From PALSA-1355 sp031400775 (GTDB lineage: Bacteria > Planctomycetota > Planctomycetia > Pirellulales > PALSA-1355), in the NCBI GenBank assembly GCA_031400775.1, contig JANNQN010000126.1, forward strand, positions 1 through 9,964: a DNA stretch of 9,964 nucleotides, given 5' to 3'. The notes beneath the pieces were generated by a model that saw nothing but the letters and a program-made list of their open reading frames with translations, had not been told where the DNA came from and did no database searches. The translations under genes and the position numbers were made by a program. Below, in pieces: positions 1-5,809 of this stretch. Position 1 is the stretch's first letter. The number at the start of each line of letters is the position of its first letter.

Positions 1-86
1 GGGGGGGGGGTCTGTGGGGGGGGGCGGTGGGGGCGGGGGGGGATGGGGCGGCGGTGGTTCCTTGTCGCGGGGGGGGGGCGGGGGCG
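1..86 (+). repeat. Extreme poly-G tract
   Basis: The window opens with runs of 10 G (1-10), 9 G (16-24), 8 G (35-42), 10 G (69-78) and 5 G (80-84), broken by single other bases. In the reading frame of the first gene this codes mostly for glycine. Runs of this kind can form G-quadruplexes on the coding strand and in mRNA, and are also where sequencers miscount bases. Confidence 0.85.
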
Positions 87-1672
87 GCAGTCGTGGGCCG
101 TCGGTGTCGCGACGTGGCGGCGGGGGTGGCAGTCGTGGGCCGTCGGTGTCGCGAAGTGGCGGCGGCGGGGGTGGTAGTCGTGGGCCGTCGGTGTCGCGAA
201 GTGGCGGCGGCGGGGGTGGTAGTCGTGGGCCGTCGATGTCGCGAAGTGGCGGCGGCGGGGGTGGTAGTCGTGGGCCGTCGATGTCACGCAGTGGCGGCGG
301 CGGAAATCGCGGCGGTTCGGTCGCACGCTCTTCCAATTCAGCTCGCCCCGGCGGCGGCCAGGCCGGCAATCGATCGGGCTCCGATCGCTCGAACTTCGTT
401 GCTCGAAATTTTGGCAACCAAGGTCGCGGCAATCAGGGCGTTGGCAGCCCGGGCGGCGCAAATCGTGGCAACTTCGACCGCGGCGGATCGCCCGGCGGCA
501 ACTCGGGCCGCAACAACAATAACTTCGTGTCTCGGAACTTCTCGGATTCCGGACGCGGTCGCGTCGATGGGCGTGGGAACGATTCCAATCGCGGCAATTT
601 CAGCAGCAACAACTTCAATCGCAACAACTTCAGTAACTACTACCGCGGTGACAACAATAACTGGAACAAAAACAATAACTGGGGGAACAACAATTGGGGC
701 AAGAATAACTGGGGTGGCAACAACTGGAATCGCGGCAACTGGGGCGGCAACAACTGGAACAACAACTGGAACAATAACTGGAACAATAACTGGGGCGGCA
801 ACAATTGGCACGGCGGATTTAACCGCGGCTTGGGTTGGGGCTGGCCCTGGTGGGGCTTGGGTTGGGGCTGGCCGCAGTGGGGCCGGAGTTGGGGCTGGGG
901 TTGGCCCCAGTGGGGCTTGGGTTACGGCAATTGGGGCGGCTACGGTGGATACGGCAATTACGCGTCAGCCCCGGTGTATTACACCGACAACTATGCCGAC
1001 AACACCGCCGCGGTAGCGCCGGCACAGTCGAGCGACGTTCTGCCGACGACACCTGTGGCCGACGACTATGACTCGCGCGGCGAGCAAGCGTTTCGCTCCG
1101 GCAACTATGAAGCCGCGATTCGTGAGTGGCAGCACGCCATGGTTGACGATCCGAACAATGGCGCGCTGGTGGCGTTGATGGCCCAAGCCCTTTTCGCGAT
1201 CGGCCAGTTCGACAACGCCGCGGGCACCGTGCAGATGGCGATGCAGATGCTTCCCGAAACCGAGTGGGGCTCGGTCGTCAAGAACTACTCGCAGTTGTAC
1301 GGCAACATCGGCGACTACACGACCCAGATCAAGGCTTTGGAAAACGCCCGCGACGCCAAGCCCGATAACCCAGCGCTGCGGTTTTTGTTGGGTTATCACT
1401 TCGGCTACCTGGGCTATCCCAAGCAAGCCGTCCGGGAGCTCGACAAGGCGCTCGACATGCAGCCCCAGGATTTGGGCTCGCAAAAGCTGCGTGATATTTT
1501 CGCCGTGCAGGCCGGCCTGCCCGCGCGGGCGCCTGCGGCGTCCCAACAGGCTCCGCGACAGCCGCCCCAACCGGGTCCGAGTGCGCCTGTTCCAGCGCCG
1601 CCCCTTCCGGGAGCGGCGCCGGGACAAGACGCTCCGGCTGTCCTGCCGCCGGCCATTGGTACGCCGTCATAG
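2..1672 (+). CDS. Gly/Asn/Trp-rich TPR-repeat protein, 5' end cut by the window
   Basis: I do not recognise a named family. The reading frame is open to the first base, so the gene is 5'-partial. A GTG at 14 could start it, but it lies inside a poly-Gly tract and the paralogue downstream begins with a signal peptide, so the true start is probably upstream. In order: a poly-Gly region with five SRGPSVSR-type repeats (about 74-303); an Asn/Arg/Gly-rich stretch with FVARNF and FVSRNF motifs; an Asn-Trp repeat (about 650-815); a GWGWPQWG / GYGNWGGYG block (about 826-950); then a TPR-like module (about 1072-1500) with GEQAFRSGNYEAAIREWQHA, YTTQIKALENARDAKPDNPA and a GYHFGYLGYPKQAV helix pair; and a Pro/Ala-rich tail to the TAG at 1670. 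The module suggests protein-protein interaction. Export is inferred only from the paralogue. Poly-G runs make the frame before about 90 uncertain. Confidence 0.8.
   Translation, partial: GGGSVGGGGGGGGGWGGGGSLSRGGGGGGSRGPSVSRRGGGGGSRGPSVSRSGGGGGGSRGPSVSRSGGGGGGSRGPSMSRSGGGGGGSRGPSMSRSGGGGNRGGSVARSSNSARPGGGQAGNRSGSDRSNFVARNFGNQGRGNQGVGSPGGANRGNFDRGGSPGGNSGRNNNNFVSRNFSDSGRGRVDGRGNDSNRGNFSSNNFNRNNFSNYYRGDNNNWNKNNNWGNNNWGKNNWGGNNWNRGNWGGNNWNNNWNNNWNNNWGGNNWHGGFNRGLGWGWPWWGLGWGWPQWGRSWGWGWPQWGLGYGNWGGYGGYGNYASAPVYYTDNYADNTAAVAPAQSSDVLPTTPVADDYDSRGEQAFRSGNYEAAIREWQHAMVDDPNNGALVALMAQALFAIGQFDNAAGTVQMAMQMLPETEWGSVVKNYSQLYGNIGDYTTQIKALENARDAKPDNPALRFLLGYHFGYLGYPKQAVRELDKALDMQPQDLGSQKLRDIFAVQAGLPARAPAASQQAPRQPPQPGPSAPVPAPPLPGAAPGQDAPAVLPPAIGTPS
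74..303 (+). repeat. Five tandem 42-45 bp units encoding poly-Gly-SRGPS(V/M)SR
   Basis: The core agtcgtgggccgtcg begins at 89, 131, 176, 221 and 266, giving one 42-bp and three 45-bp periods. The multiples of three keep the frame. The protein unit is about six Gly followed by SRGPSVSR or SRGPSMSR. Copies differ by only a few bases, which points to recent unequal exchange or slippage; the 14-residue first unit lacks one Gly codon. Confidence 0.9.
650..950 (+). repeat. Asn-Trp and Gly-Trp low-complexity block
   Basis: From about 650 to 815 the protein is built of NNW, NNNW and GGNNW units with Trp recurring every 3-5 residues. From about 826 to 950 it changes to LGWGWPWWG, LGWGWPQWG and WGWGWPQWG units ending in GYGNWGGYGGYG. 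The second half is closely matched, at DNA level too, by about 3457-3517 in the next gene. Trp has only one codon, so the tgg periodicity is visible directly in the DNA. Confidence 0.85.
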
Positions 1673-2005
1673 CTCGAGAGTCCGTCCTGGCGGTTGGCCA
1701 GGTTATGGTTCGATTTGATCGAAAATGCGCCGCCGCGACGGGTTATGCGGTGGCGTCGTGTTCGTTTTTTCGTGTCGTCGCTTGGGACCCTGCGCGATCA
1801 CATTGACCGCGGATTGGCCGGAGTGGGATTGGGCTGCAACGGCCGCTGCCCCTTTTAGCGAGCTTTGCCGCGGGAATTGGTCAGTTGGCAAATTTCTTTC
1901 CACTGGGGTGCGACATTTGCATCGTAGTTCTCCAAGCGGATGGCAGATCCGGGCGGCGCGCGTCGAAAGCACGGTTTTGTCCTACTTGCGAAAAGGGCAC
2001 AGATC
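1673..2005. other. Spacer between the two TPR paralogues
   Basis: No convincing gene. Two small hairpins follow the first stop codon: cctgg/ccagg with a 7-nt loop (1686-1702) and ttcgat/atcgaa with a 3-nt loop (1709-1723). Neither is followed by a T tract, so neither is a good intrinsic terminator. A 94-residue open frame (1725-2009) has no family resemblance or ribosome binding site that I can see. I find no convincing promoter pair. A weak Shine-Dalgarno-like aaaaggg (1991-1997) lies ahead of the next start. Confidence 0.6.
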
Positions 2006-4681
2006 ATGAGATTCACAGCCTCTCAACTCGTGGTGGCGCTGATGGCCGGCGTCCTGGCACTTCCAACAGCGCCGACTTTCGCGCAAGGCCGAGATAAAGA
2101 CCGAGACCGAGATCGTCCGCGTGGCGGCGATCGTCCCGATGGCGGCGGGCAGGGCGGTGGTGGGAAAGGTGGCCGGCCCCAGGGTGGCGGTCAGCAAGCG
2201 GCCCCGCGATCGGCGCCCGCTCAAACTCCTAGCGCACCGCGTGCCGTCCAGCAAGCTCCGCGTGTCATGCAACAGCAGCCCCAGCGCCAACAGCAGTCAC
2301 AGCGCCAAGAGCAACCACAGCGATCGACGCGTCCATCGTCGCCGCAGGCCGCCCAGTCACCTCCGCAAACCCAGTCGCGCCCAAAGACCCAGTCGCGCCA
2401 GCAAGCTCAGGCGCCCAATGCCACCCAGCCGCAGGCGCCCAGCATGCGCAATTTCACCCGCGACCGCGATTCCAACATCAATCGCACGCCCGTTCAGACC
2501 AATCGACCGGCGCAGCCGCCCGTTGTGCAGCAAAATCCGAATCCGACCGTGCAACCGAATCGGCAGCCGACATTCGCTCGCCCGGAGAACCGGCCGAACG
2601 TGAGTCGGCCGGACCAGAACGTGCGCCGGGACAACCCAGTGCCACCGAATAACACGCGACGTAATATCACCCGGCCGGGCGTCGATCGCCCGACGAATCC
2701 GCGACCCGGCGTGGACGCCACAGCACCCAACGTGCGACGACCCAATCCGCAATCGCCCGCCGTGGCAGGCCCTGATGCGGTTCGCCGCGACGTCAATCGG
2801 CCGAACCTTGATCGGCCCAATGTTGATCGACCGAACGTCGATCGGCCTAAGTCGCCGCGACCCGGCGCTCCGACGGGCATCGTCGACCAAACGCGACCGG
2901 GCAACCGCAATCCGGCGGCCGATCGCACGCGCGATAATGTCAAACGCGATGGCGACCGCAACCGGGATGGCGATCGCAACCGGGATGGCAAGGGGCCCAA
3001 GGTGGTCGATCGCGATCGTGACGGAAATCCCAATGTGGACCGTAATCGCGACCCGAACAATCGCGATCCGAACCGCGATCGTGATCGCAACGTGGATCGC
3101 AATCGCGACGGTCGCCCGGACGTGGTCGATCGCGATCGTGACGGCAACCGCGATCGCGATCCCAATCGAAATCGCGACGCGATGCGACGCTATACGAGTC
3201 ACTACGGCGACTTCGGCGCTCGGCCGGATGGGTACCGCGACTTTGTCTCTCGCAATTTCAACGTCAACCGCAACGTCAATAACTTCCAGCACAATTCTTG
3301 GCAGTATGGACATGGAAACTACTGGAACCAGAACTACGGCAACGACTGGGGACAATCCAACTGGCACCGCAACTTCAATCGCTACGGCTATGCCAACAAC
3401 TTCTCGCCTTGGTGGGGCGTTGTGCCAGGCTTAGGTTGCAATTGGGGTGGTTGGGGTTGGGGCTGGGGTTGGCCGCAGTGGGGCTGGGGTTACGGGAACT
3501 GGGGTGGTTACGGCTATGGGTACGGCGACTACAACACGTACTACGGCAACGCGGGACAACCCGTCCAGCAAGTCACGGTGTTTGTGCCCACGCCCGTGCA
3601 GGTTCAAACCGCGCAGGATTTCTACAGCGACGCGTTGGCGGCGTTCCAAGACGGTCGATATCAGGAAGCGATCCGTCTATGCCAGCACGCCATGGTCGAC
3701 AACCCGCGCAGTCCGGACGTGATCCTGCTGATGGCCCAATCCTTGTTCGCGGCCGGCGAGTACGATCAGGCTGCCGACGCCGTGCAGATGGCCGTGCAGC
3801 TTCTGCCCCAGGATCAGTGGGGTACGATCGCGAAGAACTACGCCAACTACTATCCCAATATCGAGGATTACACCACGCAGTTGCGTGCCTTGGAAACGGC
3901 GTCGCGAACCGCGACTCGGCCCAATCCGGCGTTGAACGTGCTGTTGGGATATCACTACGGTTTCCTCGGGCATCCCCGGCAGGCCGTGGCCGAGCTCGAC
4001 ACGGCGCTTGACGCCCGTTCGCAAGACGTGGGAGCACAAAAGCTCCGCGACTTGTTTGCCTCTGGCGCGGGCATTCCGGCCCGGACTCCGGCGCCCGCGC
4101 AGCAAGCCCCGATCGCGCCGCCGGCACCAACTACCGATGCCGCCCCGGCCGACCGTCAGGTGGCCAATCGATTGACTCAGACCCCTTCGCCCGAACAGAC
4201 CGAGAGCGCCACGGAGTTCGTGGCGACCGGCGAACAGGCTTTCAAAGCCGGCAAGTATCCCGAGGCTGCCCAGCTTTGGCAGCACTCGCTGGTCGACGAT
4301 CCGGGCAATGATGCCGTCCTGCTTCTGATGGCGCAGTCGCTATTCGCTCAGGGCCGGTACGCCGATGCGGCCGGCGCCACGCAGATGGCCATGCAACTTT
4401 TGCCCGACAACGAGTGGGGCAACGTGATCGAGAAGCGAGCCGACATTTACGGCGATCTCGACGAGTATACGACGCAGCTCAAAGCGCTCGAGCAGGCGCG
4501 GGATGCGAAGCCGGACGATCCGGCCCTGCACTTCTTGCTCGGGTTCCACTATGGTGCGATCGGCCAGTCGAAGCAAGCCATCGAGGAGCTCGACAAGACA
4601 ATCCAATTGCAGCCCCTGGACGAGGGCGCGAAGAAGCTACGCGAGGTCGTTTCCGCCGCCGGCGCGCAACCGGCCCAATAA
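2006..4681 (+). CDS. Secreted low-complexity protein with two TPR modules
   Basis: No named family recognised; 891 aa. The ATG at 2006 is chosen because it gives a clean Sec-type signal peptide (MRFTASQLVVALMAGVLALP, predicted cut after TFA, residue 26); an in-frame upstream start (1940) would bury it. After the signal come a Gly/Gln/Pro-rich stretch (about 30-150), an Asn-Arg-Pro region with PNVDR repeats (about 150-300), an Asp-Arg-Asn repeat region (about 310-390), an Asn/Tyr/Trp region with FVSRNF and a GWGWGWPQWGWGYGNWGGYG block (about 393-512), TPR module A (536-690), a Pro/Ala linker, and TPR module B (735-891). The modules resemble each other and that of the gene upstream. Likely exported, with the TPRs as binding platform and the rest as an extended or adhesive segment; that role is inference. 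A strong terminator follows. Confidence 0.88.
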   Translation: MRFTASQLVVALMAGVLALPTAPTFAQGRDKDRDRDRPRGGDRPDGGGQGGGGKGGRPQGGGQQAAPRSAPAQTPSAPRAVQQAPRVMQQQPQRQQQSQRQEQPQRSTRPSSPQAAQSPPQTQSRPKTQSRQQAQAPNATQPQAPSMRNFTRDRDSNINRTPVQTNRPAQPPVVQQNPNPTVQPNRQPTFARPENRPNVSRPDQNVRRDNPVPPNNTRRNITRPGVDRPTNPRPGVDATAPNVRRPNPQSPAVAGPDAVRRDVNRPNLDRPNVDRPNVDRPKSPRPGAPTGIVDQTRPGNRNPAADRTRDNVKRDGDRNRDGDRNRDGKGPKVVDRDRDGNPNVDRNRDPNNRDPNRDRDRNVDRNRDGRPDVVDRDRDGNRDRDPNRNRDAMRRYTSHYGDFGARPDGYRDFVSRNFNVNRNVNNFQHNSWQYGHGNYWNQNYGNDWGQSNWHRNFNRYGYANNFSPWWGVVPGLGCNWGGWGWGWGWPQWGWGYGNWGGYGYGYGDYNTYYGNAGQPVQQVTVFVPTPVQVQTAQDFYSDALAAFQDGRYQEAIRLCQHAMVDNPRSPDVILLMAQSLFAAGEYDQAADAVQMAVQLLPQDQWGTIAKNYANYYPNIEDYTTQLRALETASRTATRPNPALNVLLGYHYGFLGHPRQAVAELDTALDARSQDVGAQKLRDLFASGAGIPARTPAPAQQAPIAPPAPTTDAAPADRQVANRLTQTPSPEQTESATEFVATGEQAFKAGKYPEAAQLWQHSLVDDPGNDAVLLLMAQSLFAQGRYADAAGATQMAMQLLPDNEWGNVIEKRADIYGDLDEYTTQLKALEQARDAKPDDPALHFLLGFHYGAIGQSKQAIEELDKTIQLQPLDEGAKKLREVVSAAGAQPAQ
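2801..2845 (+). repeat. Three 15-bp units encoding PN(L/V)DR
   Basis: Three consecutive 15-bp units (ccgaaccttgatcgg and variants) code for PNLDR, PNVDR, PNVDR inside the Asn-Arg-Pro-rich region of the second TPR protein. Looser relatives (RPGVDRP, VNRPN) surround them, so the region looks expanded from this unit. Confidence 0.75.
2948..3180 (+). repeat. Asp-Arg-Asn repeat region (DRDRDGN / DRNRD units)
   Basis: An 18-bp unit coding for DGDRNR is repeated at 2948 and 2966. A 23-bp stretch containing gtcgatcgcgatcgtgacgg is identical at 3002-3024 and 3122-3144, 120 bp (40 codons) apart. The protein has alternating acidic and basic residues with two VVDRDRDGN motifs. The DxDxDG pattern superficially recalls calcium-binding loops, but the dense Arg makes a charged low-complexity segment equally likely. 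Confidence 0.8.
3611..4680 (+). repeat. Duplicated TPR module within one gene
   Basis: Module A (3611 to about 4070) and module B (4208-4678) are homologous along their length. Both show a (D/E)x(Y/F)xxAxxAFxxGxYxEA first helix pair, then LLMAQSLFAxGxYxxAA, QMAxQLLPxxxWG, YTTQLxALExA, LLGxHYGxxGxxxQAxxELD and KLR(D/E) at the end. The Pro/Ala-rich linker following module A (PARTPAPAQQAP) matches the tail of the upstream paralogue (PARAPAASQQAP), so module A is the ancestral position and module B the probable addition. Confidence 0.85.
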
Positions 4682-4718
4682 GCCGACTGCCGGAGACGGC
4701 ATGCAAATGGCACGTGTG

Positions 4719-4754
4719 AACCATTGCCTCCCATTGCGGAGGCAATGGTTTTTT
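4719..4754 (+). terminator. Strong Rho-independent terminator
   Basis: A perfect 13-bp stem, aaccattgcctcc (4719-4731) and ggaggcaatggtt (4738-4750), closes a 6-nt loop. A run of six T (4749-4754) overlaps the stem end. It lies 38 nt past the stop of the second TPR gene, in the gap before the convergent regulator gene. There is no T tract on the other strand, so it mainly serves the + strand transcript. Confidence 0.93.
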
Positions 4755-4807
4755 GTTGCGTACGCCGTGCATGGGAGACACAAATCGAGATTCAAGGCAC
4801 GGCGCTT

Positions 4808-5467
4808 TTAGTCGGCGACCGTAACCAGAATCTTCTCGGCGGCGGCCCGCCCCAATGTGGTCTCGCGCCCGTCGACCTCGACCGTTACGATCCCCGCCTC
4901 GGCGCCGTTGACCTTCACGCGGCCCGCGGCGCCCAGCGGCAGTCCCGACCCGCTCAGGAATCGAAGGAACTCGGGCGTTTGATCGATCACGCGAGCCAGG
5001 CGAAACTCGTCGCCGACCTGGCACTCGGCCAGCAGTCGGCTGACGGGCATTTCGAACGATCCGTCGGAGCGCGGAATCGGGTCGCCATGAGGATCGGCCT
5101 TGGGGTGGCCCAGATAGGAGTCGATGCGGTCGATGAGTCGGTCGCTAACCGCGTGCTCCATGTTCTCGGCCTCCTCGTGTACCTCGTCCCAAGTGAGATC
5201 CAACGTCTTGACCAGAAACAGCTCGATCAAGCGATGCCGCCGCACGATCCGTAGCGCCAGTGAGTTGCCGGCGGTCGTCAGCCGCACGCCTTCATACGGC
5301 GTGTAAGCCACGAGATTGCTTTCGCTCAGCGTCTTGAGCATGCTGGTCACGGTGCCGGGCGAAACGGAGAGCGCCTGGGCCAGTTGACCCGTGGCCGCCT
5401 GACCATCGCCGGACACGCAGATCTGGAAAATGGTTTTGACGTAATTCTCGACCGTTAAACTTGCCAC
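4808..5467 (-). CDS. mntR: DtxR/MntR-family metal-dependent transcriptional repressor
   Basis: 219 aa. Cytoplasmic metal-sensing repressor, most like MntR (Mn) or DtxR/IdeR (Fe). The GTG at 5467 is chosen because AGGAGG (5475-5480) sits 7 nt upstream and the protein then begins as the family does (SLTVENYVKTIF); a longer frame to 5641 is read through spacer repeats. Residues 1-70: winged helix-turn-helix (QLAQALSVSPGTVTSMLKTL). Residues 75-135: metal-binding and dimerisation domain with RHRLIELFLV, VHEEAENMEH and LGHPKADPHGDPIP. Residues 140-219: FeoA/SH3-like domain. Candidate ligands are H78, E82, H97, E101, E104 and H105. E101 stands where DtxR/IdeR has Cys102, as in MntR, but N8 and K11 stand where B. 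subtilis MntR has D8 and E11. Which metal is sensed is therefore uncertain; the symbol is by family resemblance. No transporter gene is adjacent in the window. Confidence 0.88.
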   Translation of the reverse strand: MASLTVENYVKTIFQICVSGDGQAATGQLAQALSVSPGTVTSMLKTLSESNLVAYTPYEGVRLTTAGNSLALRIVRRHRLIELFLVKTLDLTWDEVHEEAENMEHAVSDRLIDRIDSYLGHPKADPHGDPIPRSDGSFEMPVSRLLAECQVGDEFRLARVIDQTPEFLRFLSGSGLPLGAAGRVKVNGAEAGIVTVEVDGRETTLGRAAAEKILVTVAD

Positions 5468-5474
5468 CCGGTGG

Positions 5475-5480
5475 CCTCCT
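5475..5480 (-). promoter_or_regulatory. Shine-Dalgarno that fixes the repressor GTG start
   Basis: On the minus strand this reads AGGAGG, 7 nt before the GTG at 5467. It is the strongest ribosome binding site in the window and rules out the upstream in-frame extension. Confidence 0.88.
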
Positions 5481-5483
5481 GGT

Positions 5484-5498
5484 TGTTTCGCCGAAACA
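5484..5498. promoter_or_regulatory. Palindrome, candidate repressor operator
   Basis: TGTTTCGCCGAAACA is a perfect inverted repeat around one central base. It lies immediately upstream of the regulator's ribosome binding site and downstream of the candidate -10 box, where a bound repressor would block transcription. Autoregulation by the DtxR/MntR protein is inferred from position; the sequence does not exactly match a box I know. Confidence 0.5.
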
Positions 5499-5510
5499 TG
5501 CGACGGCTCT

Positions 5511-5539
5511 ATTGTAGCCCAGTAGGATTTATCTGGCCA
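5511..5539 (-). promoter_or_regulatory. Candidate sigma70-type promoter of the repressor gene
   Basis: On the minus strand TGGCCA (5539-5534, four of six matches to TTGACA) is separated by 17 nt from TACAAT (5516-5511, five of six matches to TATAAT). Predicted transcription starts near 5504, just ahead of the palindrome at 5484-5498. Confidence 0.5.
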
Positions 5540-5809
5540 CGAGGGAAGAGCGGCGGGAGGCTGGAGGCTGGAGGCTGAGGGATGAAGGCTGAGGGATGAA
5601 TAGGATGGAGGCCAAAGCTTGGAGACTCGGGTTTTTCTCATCCTTCATCCTTCCGCCTTCATCCCTCAGCATTTTCCACTGGAGGCCGGAGACCGGAGGG
5701 AAGAAAGCAGGAAACGCGTTGGAGTCGCGGTAAGTGTGGCATTGCACGTTTGCGGATCGAGAGGCATGATGAAAACGACCGTAATACCCGGGTACCGAGC
5801 GGCGAGCCG
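5540..5809. other. Divergent spacer between repressor and mch
   Basis: The spacer holds the short-repeat element described separately (5556-5670). A degenerate run with ggaggccgga and gaccggaggg follows (5681-5700), then the mch leader. I see no convincing promoter for mch. A short open frame with ATGs at 5766 and 5769 overlaps the mch start (see findings). Confidence 0.6.
5556..5670. repeat. Short direct repeats and a 27-nt inverted repeat
   Basis: Three tandem ggaggct units (5556, 5563, 5570) run into two tandem 14-bp ggctgagggatgaa units (5573-5586 and 5587-5600). The segment 5574-5600 pairs with 5644-5670 as an inverted repeat of 27 nt with two mismatches, around a 43-nt loop. There is no T tract and no coding content. 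It looks like a dispersed intergenic element of the genome rather than a terminator. Confidence 0.8.

Noticed and set aside
89..303. CRISPR-like array
   Set aside because: The units are directly adjacent with no unique spacers and are codon-periodic, so this is a coding repeat.
27..1016. Second-frame reading of the 45-bp repeats (VVGRRCREVAAAG units)
   Set aside because: In-frame repeat length keeps all frames open; only the Gly/SRGPS frame continues into the conserved TPR module.
1686..1723. Two hairpins after the first TPR gene as a terminator
   Set aside because: Stems are only 5-6 bp and no T run follows either.
1940..2005. Upstream start of the second TPR protein
   Set aside because: Starting here would put 22 charged and mixed residues before an otherwise clean signal peptide.
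2357..3367. Long - strand open frame (336 codons) opposite the Asp-Arg-Asn repeats
   Set aside because: Its Val/Ile/Ala-rich periodic product is the reverse reading of the repeats; the + strand protein has a signal peptide and TPR modules.
5468..5641. N-terminal extension of the DtxR/MntR-like protein
   Set aside because: It translates the spacer's short repeats; the GTG at 5467 has a perfect AGGAGG and matches the family's start.
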